DNA of 64,000 bases from Pollenia angustigena (GCA_930367215.1 OV884059.1:97762993-97826992); one strand, 5' to 3'. Shown: positions 33,666-45,825, counted from the first letter of the stretch. The notes: generated by a model from the sequence alone, not told the origin. Translations and numbers: made by a program.

Positions 33666-34175
33666 TATATTATTTAACTTACAAAATTAAAACAATAAAC
33701 TAAGAGTTGTGACAAATACATTATAATCAACTACAACCATTAATAAAAAATTAAAATTTAAAACTAAAAATTCAAAAATACATATGGGCACTTCCATGTC
33801 ATCGTACGTGACATTTGAACGCCTTCAGAGAGATAGAAATTTTGCAAAAATAGTATTAACTGAAACATTTTTTGTATCATTATGTTTCATTTAGAGAGAA
33901 CTATATATGAAAAATAACGGGCAAAAAAAGAGAATATCGTACGTGACATAAAACGGAAGTAATATTTGGGTGAATGTAAAAAAATACGAAAATCTGCGAA
34001 TTGGGGGAGGTTGTTCTTTTTTTTTAATTTCATACATTAAACCACAAATTTTTTCTTTCTAATCCGTAATTGGAAAAAAAAATATTTTTTTGTATGGTTT
34101 TATAATGAACAAAATGTAATTTCGTTCGTGACATACCGTACGTGACAGATTTTTCTCCTTTAGTATTTACATGGC

Positions 34176-35668
34176 ATGAGAGTGAATCCATGTCAAACCA
34201 TTAAGTCGTTCGGCATCATCACCTTCGAATTGAATGAAATTCAACACAAATGTTGTATGTTATTGGACTTTAACAAAACATAAATTTTCAGACACCAGAT
34301 TCTTTCGGCTTCCGAAATATGACGTCATAAAAGATGTGAAAAATGTGAAAAAAACACAAAAGTCTCCTAACAAAAGGGGATAGAACTCTTGAACTACGCA
34401 AGATAATATAGTTTTTTTGGTATCGTTTTAAAGGTGAAAGTGCACCCTTTAAAATGATAGGCATATTGTGTTTTTTTAAGAAGAGGTCAATGGTAAATTT
34501 TTGGGGTCTTGAGTTCAAAGGTCCATATCTGGAAAAGTATATTTTTTAAAATTCTTAAAAAAATATATGTTAAGTATTATACCCTCTTCAACATTTGCAG
34601 AAAATTTAAAGGTGGAGACTTTATTGGTGTCAGAGTTATATACCAGAACGTGATTCTAAGTATGTTTTGTGTTCAAAAATCCATTGTTGTGGTTGTATTT
34701 TAATTATTTTTTTCAGTATATCTGGAGAACGGCAGGAGCCAAAGTTTCCAAATTTAGTACACAAATTTGAGTTATCAATACACACCATCACACAAAATGT
34801 GGTCGGGATTGGAGAAGTGGGCGTGGTGCCTCCCGTACAAAAAATATCAAAAATTTTTGTATCTGAACCGATTTTTCCGAGTTTTTCAGAGAATATTTTC
34901 TACTAAAGATTTCCGATCTTTTGATATATACGGCGTAACCATAGGTCATATGACAGTCCAAAGATTCAGGTTTTTATACAATTTTTGATATTTCTTGTAC
35001 GGGAGGTACCACGCCCACTTCTCCAATCCCGACCACATTTTGTGGGATGGTGTGTATTGATAACTCAAATTTGTGTACTAAATTTGGAAACTTTGGCTCC
35101 TGCCGTTCTCCAGATATACTGAATAAAATAATTAAAATACAACAACAAGGGATTTTTGAACACAAAACATACTTAGAATCACGTTCTGGTATATAACTCT
35201 GACACCAATAAAGTCTCCACCTTTAAATTTTCTGCAAATGTTGAAGAGGGTATAATACTTAACATATATTTTTTTAAGAATTTTAAAAAATATACTTTTC
35301 CAGATATGGACCTTTGAACTCAAGACCCCAAAAATTTACCATTGACCTCTTCTTAAAAAAACACAAAATGCCTATCATTTTAAAGGGTGCACTTTCACCT
35401 TTAAAACGATACCAAAAAAAAACTAAATTATCTCGCGTAGTTTAAGAGTTCTATCCCCTTTTGTTAGGAGACTTTTGTGTTTTTTTCACATTTTTCACAT
35501 CTTTTATGACGTCATATTTCGGAAGCCCAAAGAATCTGGGGTCTGAAAATTATGTTTTGTTAAAGTCCAATTACATACAACATTTGTGTTGAATTTCATT
35601 TAAATCGGAGGTGATGATGCCGAAAATGCCATTTTTTCGTGATGGTTTGACGTGTTTTAACTCATGAT
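34176..35668. repeat. 1.5-kb foldback palindrome
   Basis: The left arm, about 34176-34868, returns inverted at about 34964-35668 with roughly 95 percent identity in its inner part. The central spacer is about 95 bp. Paired blocks include GACGTCATA (34321, 35510), GGTGGAGACTTTATTGG with its inverse at 35208-35226, and GGGAGG(C/T)ACCACGCC around 34830 and 35000. Outer ends read CATGAG then GTCAAACCA. The matching ORF pairs on opposite strands are simply the two arms. Likely a foldback-type element inserted in 33785-36720. Confidence 0.85.
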
Positions 35669-35694
35669 ATATTTTTTGTTAATATATGTATGTA

Positions 35695-36130
35695 AAACAA
35701 ACAAGTAAGAAAGTATAGTCGGTCAAGCCGACAATATTTAAAAAAAAAATTTTTTGAGAGTGTACCCTACTTGAAGCCCGTGGCTAATCAAGATCGCCAG
35801 AACAGAATTATGCAATGAGGTTAAGAATTATATAAAAGTTATTTATGCCGAATATTGTTTAGTTATCTCCATCAATATGAGATTTGTTTGCCCCTAGCCG
35901 ATATAAGGAAGGGGGTTTATATGGGACCTATGGTTAATTTTGGAACTACACCCACAACATTTTGTCATGACATAGTACCTACCGTAAAAGTCATTGTCGA
36001 CAATTATACCAACCAATAAAATACCAACATTTTAAAGGAAGTTATGGCATTAAAAGCTATTTACGGGAGTATAACTTGTATGGGAGCTATGGTCAAATAT
36101 GGACCGATTCCAACAAAAATTTTGTAAAAT
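35695..36130 (-). mobile_element. HINE family B, 3'-end fragment
   Basis: On the - strand it ends GTCGGCTTGACCGAC, then TATACTTTCTTACTTGT, the full 3' terminus that the copy at 22978 only partly keeps. GTACCCTACTTGA and TATGGGAGCTATGG phrases follow on the + strand. Interior truncated. Confidence 0.65.
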
Positions 36131-36724
36131 GATTTTGATTGTAACAAAATAAGGTTTGACTAAATGCAAACTAAATACTAACATAAATAGATGATGCATT
36201 GAATTGAATTTTTGTACTTAAAATATCGTACGTGACGAGCTTTGAAAGCTTATAAAAATTTTATTTTACCAATTTAAAAAAAAATTCCGATCAATAGTTT
36301 TTGGCAGCAAATATCTTGCTTTGAACTTTTATTTTGATTGTTTTCGCACCACGTACGTGACATTAGAATAGCATCCAAAACAAACACAAAAATATACCGC
36401 TAATCGAACTATAAATTTATGCTTTCGTCATGGATCTTGTTCATTGTTGTTGTAACATTAATTTTAAAGTATAATTGCAATATTACCGGTATCTGTATTT
36501 AATCGGCAGAATATTTAAAATTCTCAATTGCAGTTACTAAAAAGGAATCAATCAGAAAGTGAGTTAAAACTATTATTTTTTGCTTTTTAAAAATTTTAAT
36601 AAGCTATAAGTACCCCGGCATAGTAAAATTTGGGTGTTTTTTTCCTTTCTACCATATTTGAAAAAGTTTCAAGCGTTTTAATTTTTTGAGTCCTGGTTGA
36701 CATTCTCATGGAAATGCCCATATA

Positions 36725-37790
36725 TAATTATTTTAAGGAAAAGAACTGAATATTTATCATTTGATGTTAAAATTAAAAAAAAAAAACATTATAACATTTT
36801 AGCTCTTATGCAAATTCTTTTGGACTAATTATGTACTAATATATTTGTAATTTTTTTACAACAACTAATTACAACCTATTACAATTTAACCAGTTAAAAC
36901 TGTATAATTTAAGTACTAATTATAATTGAAAATTTATTTTATATCTGTTATTTTAAATCCATTAATTAACGTTAATTGCACAAAGCATAAATTCCATTTG
37001 AAATTCAAATGATTGTTAACTATTTTAATACTTAATGTACGCTAAAATTCTACAAAAGATTTATTTGTATATATGAGATTAATGCATTCATTTGACATCT
37101 ATTATTAATTTATTTCTATAGGATAAACAAACTGCAATTACATTTACATTTTACAACACTTCATTTCAAAGTGAAGATTGTTATTTACACTTCATACTCG
37201 AACGCCTAAGTAAACAAATTTAATTAGAATTTGATATTTGTGTTTGATTTCAATTAATGCACGAGAAGATAACTGGTGTTTATTTTTTGATTATTTGCTT
37301 AGCTTTTAGTTTAAGAAAGGAAGCTCTTGTTTTGGTTGACGATCCTAAAGGGAAATTATGGCTTATGTCAAGGCTGTGGCTTATGTATCGAATTCAGGCA
37401 ACACTTTGATTTCTAGGATACCTGTGTTAAAGATAATTTACTTAGAAGACTTTGCAATGACTCGTAAATTCACCTGCTCCTTAGCTGGGGTTTTATGGCC
37501 TATAGGATTTCGGTGATAACTGGGAACTGGCACTCCTGCGAATAGAATGGCTCTAAAACTTAATGACTTCTGCAGATGTTGTAATTTTCTTGGTCAACTT
37601 CTGAAAGTCTGGCTATAAGGGAATGATTTTATGAATTTTTTTGACAGTTAAAAGCTAGTTGCTTTTTTTTATAGCATAAGGACTAATAAAAGCAAAAGTA
37701 GCTTTGACAGACAATTCCAATCAACATTTTTTCGATACTTAACTTTTGTTTTACAGTGAATGCATTTATTTTAGAATAATACTCTTAAGC
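36725..37790. other. AT-rich region, no gene recognised
   Basis: Apart from a less AT-rich patch at 37320-37620, this is simple AT-rich sequence. On the - strand the patch reads RAILFAGVPVPSYHRNPIGH over about 40 codons without known motif. No repeat ends were found. Confidence 0.45.
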
Positions 37791-37798
37791 TACGGTCA

Positions 37799-37986
37799 CA
37801 CTTGTCAAATATTTAACGAAAAAAAAAACGGGACCAACAAGCCAACTAAATAATCATTTCCTTTAATTCCAATATTTATTTTTATTATAATACCACATCT
37901 GACAATAAACAATTTTTCGCACTTACTATTAACAAAACTAGTGGCTACGCTTATTTGGTCAAATATTTAATAAGTGTGACCGTAGC
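37799..37986. mobile_element. 188-bp MITE flanked by TTAA
   Basis: Ends GCTACGGTCACACTT and its exact inverse, with TTAA on each side (37795-37798, 37987-37990). AAATATTTAA lies inside both ends. TTAA targets suggest piggyBac or Kolobok relatives. The adjacent TACTCTT and AACTCTT make a 7-bp duplication a possible alternative reading. Confidence 0.65.
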
Positions 37987-38002
37987 TTAACTCTTGAAAC
38001 CA

Positions 38003-38911
38003 CACAGAAAAAATTTAAAATCTTCTCTAATCACCAATTTTATACCAAATACATAGAATCAAGCAACCCATTTGTTGATTTTGCACATATAACCAAAATG
38101 ATTATATTGCCCAATATAATTTTTTATCATTTTGCGAAGCACTAATGGTACATTTAACAAAATAAGCGCACAATTACAGAAATAAGACATACAGAAATGC
38201 AGTAAAGTAAGTGAAAAAACTCTCAACAACTTTTATATAAAAAAAATAACATTTCAAGTCCTACGGCATTCCCTTACTACGAAGCAGGTTTATAAGGGAG
38301 AATAGTAAAAAATAACGGTATCAAAACTCAGTGTGTAAAGCTGATCGTTACATCCAACAAATTTTTTATGAGCTGAATAATGCGCTTCATGTGTCAACAA
38401 TGTATTGCTTCAAAGTGGGAACTCGCCATATAAAATTCATGTCTTCCGTATGCGCAATGGTAAGCGCAACTCTTATGTGTCTCCCTTACAAACCTGCTTC
38501 GTTGGGAGCTCCATTTTTTACTGGGTGATTACTAAAAATTTTAAAAATTTAATATTTTGAATATTTTTTTTTTTTTTTTTTTCAATAAATGATATTTTTA
38601 ATTTTAATTAGAAAAATTATCAAAAAACTTTGCCATTTCAAACAATGTGTTGATTGATTTTGACAATTTCCAAAAACAATTTCACAAGTTTAAATTATTT
38701 TTTTTCAAACGAAATAATATTTTGTTATTTGATTATTATTTTAATTCAAAATTTATTTCAAAACAAATATAATGTTAATTTAATCAAAATTATGTTTTTA
38801 ATTTTCGTTCAACAAAAAAAATAATTGATTCAATTTTCACATTAATTAAGTTTTAATACTTTTACAATAATTTTTTTAATTGATAAAAAACTACTAATAA
38901 TTTTTTCTGTG
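38003..38911. mobile_element. CACAGAAAAAATT-TIR element hosting a MITE
   Basis: Ends CACAGAAAAAATT (38003) and its inverse (ending 38911). Its interior is split by the CCCAATA MITE at 38110-38525; the rest is A/T-rich with TCAAA/TTTGA phrases. Shares terminal sequence with 61577-62319. Confidence 0.55.
38110..38525 (+). mobile_element. CCCAATA-TIR MITE, copy 2
   Basis: Reverse-complement partner of 3123-3542 over about 400 bp (shared AAATAAGACATACAGAAATG, CCCTTACTACGAAGCAGG, TGTATTGCTTCAAAGTGGG). Ends CCCAATATAAT and, inverted, CCCAGTAAAAAAT. The + strand short ORF here is the antisense counterpart of those near 3000-3260; none looks functional. Confidence 0.75.
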
Positions 38912-38927
38912 CAGAAATAATGTTATA

Positions 38928-41239
38928 CAGTAGTTTTGACTGTTTACGCCTTTTGTTTACGTGCACTTTTGACTTAACTGCACAAAATTTATAATTTTTG
39001 GAATTATTCTTTATAATTCCATACAAATTCCTTTTTTAAGTGCACTTTCTATACCTGCACATTTAAGATAAATGCACAAAATTTTTGGCATTTTAAAATT
39101 ATTTTCATACAAAAAATCAAAGTTAGCTGCACTTTGACTTAACTGCCCAAAATGCATATTTTCTGGAATTATTCGTCAAAAACCTTTTTTTACGTGCATT
39201 TTGTATACCTGCACATTTTTAATATTTTTTTTGCGCAGCTTTAAAATATTTTCATACAAAACATCAAAGATAGCTGCACACATAAAAATATATGGTGACC
39301 ACTTTATCACATAAATATCCAATTTAATATTTATTTAATATTTATTTAATATATATAATTAGGTCTATGGATAAATCCTTACAGCTGATACAAATGAGTA
39401 TTTAACTTAAGTATAATATTACGTTTAACAATATTTAAATCCAGAGAAAAATCAATAAATTCAAACATTTCATTGAAGCAACAACACTGTTTTCTAAATG
39501 GGTCTTCCACAGCATAGTTAGTTCGGAAAGTTTTTATAAATAAGGGATTATAGTACCGTACCGTACGTCGTGGAATGTTAAATGATAAACTACTTAATAA
39601 AAAATTCGAGCATACTTTTCCATTTATTAAGTTAATTACAAATGAGACATTTAGCATAACTCTGCGACTTTTCAGTGTTGGCAAACGTATTAAAGATAAT
39701 CTTGTAGAATATGAGAGGAGATTATCATATCCTCGATATGTATCTCTCAGGCAAAAAAGCAAGAATTGTTTTTGAATGGATTCAATATGATCACTATGAA
39801 CCATATAATGTGGATCCCATACAATCGAGCCGTATTCCAAGATTGGTCTAACGAGAGATGTGTAAAGTTGTTTAGTGACGAAAGTATCATGGAATTCCTT
39901 CGCCCAACGTTTTATAAAAGCCAGAGTACAACGAGCCCTGTTGACAGTCATTGTTATGTGTTGAATAAAATCCAATTTTACATCCAGTAAGATGCCAAGA
40001 TCCATAATTGTGTCAACTATCTCGATTTTATAGTCACCGAGTTTATAGTTATATAAAATACTACGTTTTCTAGAAAAGCGCATATGTTTACATTTCATTA
40101 GGTTTAAATCCATTAGGTTATGTTTACACCAATTATAAAAGGCATCCAAGTCTTCTTGCTGTTTATAAAAGTATAAATCGCAATTATTTTGTTTTTTTCC
40201 ATAAATTTTTATGTTCTTTATGAATTCTCATTGTTTTTATTAATGTTTCTTTTATATTAAATAAACATAGATACATTTTTAAAATGATCTGTTATTTCCC
40301 AACTAGCATAGGCTGTTTGCTAGACGATTATGTTTAATATACAACTCCTAAAAGAATTTCTGATGATTATCTGACGAGTCAGAAAAACAAAAACATATAA
40401 ATCTTTTTTTAATTTATTATTTTTTTATTTATTTTTTGACACGCTCGTCTTTAAATCTAGGAATGAACCTTTTGAGACTCACTGTAAGAGTCGTATAACA
40501 ATTACTGAGCTACCTAAATAAGACCGTTTTTGAAGTATGAAAATGCTATTGCCAATACAATTTTAATAAAACAAACCGGCCTAAGGATCTGTAATAAAGG
40601 ATTTACCGACAGGATGGTGTTGATTTCGCGACCTTAAGAAGAAATTGTATGAAAATTAGAGGTTTTGACATGAAAAAAAAATACGCTTGATGTTCTTATT
40701 TAGGTAGCTCAATCATACGGCTGAGCGTTTCACGAGTGGTAAACTAATACCAACATGAGTCTCATACTAATCTTGGCATGCTTTTTGAAAGACTCATTAG
40801 ATAATATCTACATACATCATAAACGATTCCCTTTACGATTCATATAAGCGTTTGTCGCTGTGTTATGGAAGAATCTCTCATAGGAATCAGCTAGTTTAAC
40901 AGTTTTTCCCGTGCAAGGAATTGTCTTCAATTAAAAAATGAGCTCGTCGACGATCAAACACACTCTTTGTGAGATTCCCAGTAGACTCCTTGACGATTGA
41001 AAATGCTAGCTGGGTTGAAATAACATTTTAATAAAATATAAATTTATGTATTAATAAAATAATTTTTTTATTCTACTTTTAAATCAAACACTTTACTTTA
41101 GCTGCACTTTTGTGCAGGTAAACACAGTTGTGTACCTGCACATTAAGGCAGGTAAATGCATTAAAGATAACTGCATTTTCTAAATTAGCTGCACAAAAAA
41201 TCGTGCAAAGGAGATTGTGCAGCTAAGTCAAAACTACTG
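38928..41239. mobile_element. CAGTAGTTTTGAC-TIR element (Tc1-like ends), interrupted
   Basis: Ends CAGTAGTTTTGAC (38928) and its exact inverse (ending 41239). TA precedes the left end, and CA follows the right. Inside the left end a ~165-bp unit with TGCACTTTTGACTTAACTGC and TATACCTGCACATTT is repeated about twice; inverted versions lie at 41090-41230. A non-LTR copy sits at 39310-40185. No transposase recognised; 40300-41000 is unassigned. Confidence 0.55.
39310..40185 (-). pseudogene. 5'-truncated non-LTR retrotransposon, intact C-terminal frame
   Basis: The - strand frame 40149-39379 (256 codons, no stop) reads WCKHNLMDLNLMKCKHMRFS, DLGILLDVKLDFIQHI, FIKRWAKEF, TSLVRPILEYGSIVWDPHY and SIQKQFLLFCLRDTYRGYD. 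This is the segment downstream of the YxDD box through the C terminus of jockey/CR1-like reverse transcriptases. The 3' end has three TTAAATAAATA units (about 39322-39356), a typical LINE tail. The open frame indicates a fairly young insertion. Confidence 0.85.
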
Positions 41240-41888
41240 CATTATTAAGTTTCCTGTTACACCATGTTTCAATTTTGTTGAACTCCCTATTATTTACAGA
41301 AAATTGAGAAACTAGTCATATGCACCGCTTTGGTTTTCATCATCATTCTATATTTAAGAATTTGATGCATATAACAAAATAACTTTAACAAAAAGAATAC
41401 GGGAATTTTCCTTCTCTTTATTAACTTATTTAACATGAAATAATTTATTAACTCTAAAACCAACCAAATATGTCGGGGTTTCTTTTTGTAGTGTTGTTGT
41501 TTGTACAACAGACAAGTAAATTGTTTTTTTTTTATCTACTTTTGTAGAGTTGTTGTTGTTCCTACAAAGAACAAGTATTAAATCCAGGCTTGCCAGAAGA
41601 ATTTAAATAAAAAGTGCTAAATCGACAAAAAAAAAACTGCTAAAATGTTCGGCAGGAAAAACAAAAGTGCTGGTTTTGAAACATTGATTTTTATGAATAC
41701 TTATACTTATAAAAAAAATTTACATTTGAAATTTTTTTTACATATTCATTTTCTTTAATATAAAAACTTATTATATGTATGTTAGATTATGATATATTTT
41801 AAATAAAATTGTTACAACTGTTTACATATACCAACTCATTTTGGTACTTTTCAGATGAACCGATTTTTTTTCAATATCTTCCGTGATG
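41240..41888. other. AT-rich sequence with GTTGTT microsatellites
   Basis: Inverted TTGTTGTTTGTAC / TACAAAG-like short repeats near 41490-41575. No gene or element end recognised. Confidence 0.45.
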
Positions 41889-41895
41889 TTAAAAG

Positions 41896-42246
41896 CAGTG
41901 TTCGAAAATTAACACTAAATATCTTTTCTTAATGTTCGGTTCGGTATATTTGTGGAAAACACAAACGCTAACATTAAATTAAACACAAACATTTTTTACA
42001 AAAACAAAATACACACAGAAAAAAAACATTATAGAACATTAAAATATATTGTTTGTCTACAGTATCACTACAATGGTTCTGTTTTTTAACGAAGAACCGA
42101 ACATTATATAATCTTCGGTTCTTTCTTGAAAATAGTTACGAACGGTATTAAGGGTTGTGTATGTCTACACAATAAATAAAAATAGATATCGTTCCTGGGT
42201 GTGTGAGCCGAACGTTAAATAATGTACTGTTTATTTTCGAACACTG
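41896..42246. mobile_element. hAT MITE, 351 bp
   Basis: Ends CAGTGTTCGAAAATTAACA and, inverted, CAGTGTTCGAAAATAAACA. Flanks GTTAAAAG (41888-41895) and GTTTAAAG (42247-42254) match at 7 of 8 positions. CAGTGTT ends and 8-bp duplications are typical of hAT. TTCGGTTC-type motifs recur inside. Noncoding. Confidence 0.75.
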
Positions 42247-42254
42247 GTTTAAAG

Positions 42255-42540
42255 TGTGGCAACAAACGTTGTCCAATTTTGCACCTTCTTTTATGCGTAT
42301 AGCTGAACATAATAGTTCTGTTTTCATTCTAGTTCGCAGCAAGGTCTATCGAAAAGGTCTTGGGTCCAATAGGAGGTTGCCTCGCTGAGCTTTCTGAATA
42401 GCTGATGGGTTTTTGTCCCAATGTCTGATAAAACATTAATTTGCTTCTCTAAGGCCGGACAATGATTTTTGTAGTGTGGCGAAATTATCAATATGTAATT
42501 ATTAAGATCAGAAAACCAGACTTCGCTCTAAGCATCACAT
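42255..42540 (-). pseudogene. Possible decayed coding fragment, unknown family
   Basis: The - strand reads SEVWFSDLNNYILIISPHYK, then NHCPALEKQINVLSDIGTKT and HQLFRKLSEATSYWTQDLF before a stop. With a frameshift it continues RTRMKTELLCSAIRIKEGAK. The residue mix is more protein-like than shadow ORFs here, and the upstream ATGCTTAG could be a splice acceptor. I do not recognise the family. It may be a lost gene exon, a transposon fragment or chance. Confidence 0.3.
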
Positions 42541-42544
42541 ACAA

Positions 42545-43608
42545 ATTTACAAATAGCAAATAATTGCAATTGATATTTCGGAATAAGTATAAAAGACAAA
42601 AGTGCCAGGATTCCAACGAGCATTACTGAGGGCTGGCATTGAACTAATTTTATTATAGGGAAAATGATAACTTTTAAAGGTATTTAAAAGCTTTGACCAA
42701 TTCATATAATTATTGCATGTCACACTCATCTCAGTTTTTTTTTTTAATTTTTTCACAAATAACATTTATTCAAATTTAATGATAAATCAAATGGCTATAT
42801 GATCTTATAAAAAAACTTTTATGTGAATTAAAAAAAAAAATATACTCTATTCGACTATGCTATGCAATTTTCCCTATTTGCAAAAATTGTAAAAAGTTCC
42901 TGATACACTTAAAAAATTGATACTAATTGGTATTTTTTAAAAAATTGTAAAATATTATTTAGGACATTATGACGATATTACTTGATAGCACACCTTGTGT
43001 ATCCCCCAAATGTGTGTAAGCACATACGCAATAAAGAAACCATAAGGCATAAGAAAATAACTTAACCCTGTTTATAGCTGCAGTTCTGACGTATTTCAAA
43101 AACTGAAAAGGGTCCTTTGCAATTCATCCTTCTTTAGATGGTAAAAGTGCTCATATTTTTTAGATAATGATATAACGCAAAAACTAGAGATGCTAAAAAA
43201 AAAATCAGGTTCGGCGTTTAAAATAACATAATGGTGTTTTCTTTTCTGACAATAAAATGTTCCATTTATGTTACCATTCGTGCGGGTTTTTGTTCTATTC
43301 TAAAAATATATGCAAAAATGTGAGAAGTTGTCGTTTTCCTTTCTAAACATGTTGCAACAATAAATGGCAAAGTTGTTCCATTTCTTAACCGCATTTGTAA
43401 TTAAATATGAGATAATACCCTTTTTGCATCTGCGTAAAGTACTTTTTTATGCAAGCAAGTATATTTTTATTAAGTTTTTCTTGTGTTTTCGTACAATTTG
43501 CGTTATATTGTGATTTTAGTTGTATTATGACGGATATAAAAACTTTTTGTTTTTCGTTTGTTTTACTTTTATTTAATAATTATATTTTTTTTTTGGCCAA
43601 AATTTTTA
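42545..43608. other. AT-rich region, nothing recognised
   Basis: Homopolymer-rich sequence with scattered short ORFs; no element ends or protein motifs identified. Confidence 0.5.
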
Positions 43609-43616
43609 ACAACAGC

Positions 43617-44710
43617 CAGGGTTGTTAGGCTTTTTCTTCAAAAATTGTCAAAAGTTTTAACAAAATTCGTCAAAATCGTCACGAACATTTAACAAAATCG
43701 TCAACAAATCGTCAAATACTTAAATTTTACAAATTAGAGACAATTTATTGCATTGAGTGGTTCAAAAATATAAATTTTTAGCAAGAAATTCTATTTATGA
43801 TAAAGAAAGTGTTATGGTTAATTAAGTTTTATTGTATTTATTTCAGCAATTGGGCTGAAATATGTTTATCATTCGAAAAGAAATACTTAAGAAAAAAAAT
43901 ATATTTTTATAAAAACATAACAAAAATTTATTTATTTTATCTATCCATATTCACAAAAACAAACTCATTTGCTATTAACTCGAGCTATCTTTAAATGATT
44001 AATTTTTAGCGCTATCACTATTGCAAATTGTTATTACTGTTGAAGTGCTAAACCAAGGGTTCTGTCGATATCAACAGTCTTTTTACCCGACTTGAAACGT
44101 TTTATTACGTCCAAGTTTAGTTCCAAACTAATGCATTTTCTTCTCTTTACACTAATTTTTCTACACAACTTCTTATTAAGAACTTACTTCTTACTTCCTA
44201 ACGCGCAACAATACTTAGAATAACTTACCTGACAGAATTAAATGGGAATTCGACTTTTAACAAATTTTTAAAAATAGAAAAATTCTTCACATATGATTAT
44301 GACTTCAGCGAAAAACGCACATCGAATTCATATACCAAAACGCAAAGCGGATTTAACCAATTTTTAAACAGCGGGCCAAATAGGACCGACGCAGTTCGGG
44401 GCTCTTGTGTATATTTTTTACTGTATCGATGGCATTCATATAATTGTAGAATTTGATTTACTAGTGCATCTAATGAAAGCCACCTGGTTTGTGATGGGGG
44501 AAGAATTTTCTTGTTTAATTTAAAAAAAATTTTGTATTACGAAAAATTTATTTTTACGTTTTGAACTGTTCCCAATATAATTGTAAATATTCTTCTAAGT
44601 GTTTTATTGATGCCAGAAAATCGTCATAACACTTTTACTTTTAGTTAAAAAATCATCAATCGTCATTTTACTGTATTTTCTCATAAAAATCGTCACATCT
44701 AAAAACCCTG
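43617..44710. mobile_element. Non-autonomous hAT element with exact 8-bp duplication
   Basis: Ends CAGGGTTGTTAGG and, inverted, CAGGGTTTTTAGA. ACAACAGC flanks both sides exactly (43609-43616, 44711-44718). AAATCGTCA-type motifs are repeated inside both ends (43665-43720 and 44640-44700). The 1094-bp interior shows no transposase. Confidence 0.85.
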
Positions 44711-44718
44711 ACAACAGC

Positions 44719-45252
44719 TGACATTAATTATTGAAAATCAGTGCTGTTAACGCTTATTGGAATTGTAAGTAAATTTAATGTTGAAAATTGCTACAAACGG
44801 TGTGAATATCGCTTTTAGTACAAACTTTGCATTCAATATGTAACACGCTAAATACACATTAGTGTTGAGTGTAAAATGTAGCTACTATTTTGTTCCATTG
44901 TAATTTAGAAAAATGTATAACTCTGTAAGGGTTCGTGTAACCTGATAAATATAATACACAACTATAATGCATCATTATTTTTAAGAAAAGAAAACACCAT
45001 AAGAAACAATTTTCATTTCTAGCAAACGTAAAAATGTATCGAAATTTGTAAGCAGAAGGCATGTTAAGGTATGTTCAGACCTTAAAAAAGCGTGACCAGT
45101 TAACTCATCAAACTTAAGTTATTTTTATAAATTTTTATTGATTTACAAAACTTTATTTGTAAAAAGATAATTGCATAATGTTATTTATAAACTGTTAAAT
45201 AATGTTTAATCTAGCAAACGCTTTTCAAAAGCAAAAAATTAAAAAAAAAAAA
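44719..45252. other. AT-rich sequence, nothing recognised
   Basis: No ORF with motif and no paired ends. Confidence 0.5.
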
Positions 45253-45825
45253 ATACCCTCTACCGACAGTTCGAATAGTTCAGGAGTGATATCGATATGA
45301 TATCTATTTATAATTAATTTATCTTTATAACAAACGACGTCAGCATTAAACCTTTAGAGCTTTATTAAATTATTGACCGACAATTAGAAAGTTTTCTGAT
45401 TTTTTTTAGCAATTTTAACTAGCTTGAATAAAATATCATGAGTCCTAACAGTTTAAGCCGAACTTAAATGATTTTCGGGAGGGGAATTTATGTTGGAGCC
45501 ATGGTAAGTTATAAAAAAATCATTTCAAAACTCTGCAGAGTGGTTTCTGGTATTAAAAAACATAAATTTCCATACAGCGCACAGAGGGGTGAACAGTACC
45601 AAAAACGAGGGTTAATTAAAAAAAACAAAGTTTTTCGTATAAGTATTTGGTACCATATAAAAGTAGATAAAATTCGACACAAATAACTGTAAAAATTGTG
45701 GATCTATTGCTTACTTTTTTCTTATACGCTGCCAAAATTGAAAAATATTTTATAATTTGGAAATATTTGTTAAAAAGTGAAAATCAAGATATTTTAATTG
45801 CGGTTTGAGAGAATTGTTTCTTATG

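Larger units (their letters stand above)
33785..36720. mobile_element. TGGGCA-TIR element with CGTACGTGAC motifs
   Basis: Ends TGGGCACTTCCATG (33785) and, inverted, TGGGCATTTCCATG (ending 36720), flanked by TA on both sides. CGTACGTGAC occurs at 33803, 33938, 34137, 36227 and 36352, plus the variant CGTTCGTGAC at 34123; all are in the same orientation and only in the outer parts. The middle is occupied by the palindrome 34176-35668 and a HINE fragment (35695-36130). No transposase seen. Family unknown. Confidence 0.6.

Noticed and set aside
34288..35323. Pairs of near-identical short ORFs on opposite strands
   Set aside because: They are the two arms of the palindrome, not duplicated genes.
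33785..36720. Endogenous viral sequence
   Set aside because: No capsid, polymerase or integrase motif; structure fits a TIR transposon with nested repeats.
37320..37620. Less AT-rich patch as an exon
   Set aside because: Only about 40 codons are open in any frame, with no motif and no convincing splice sites.
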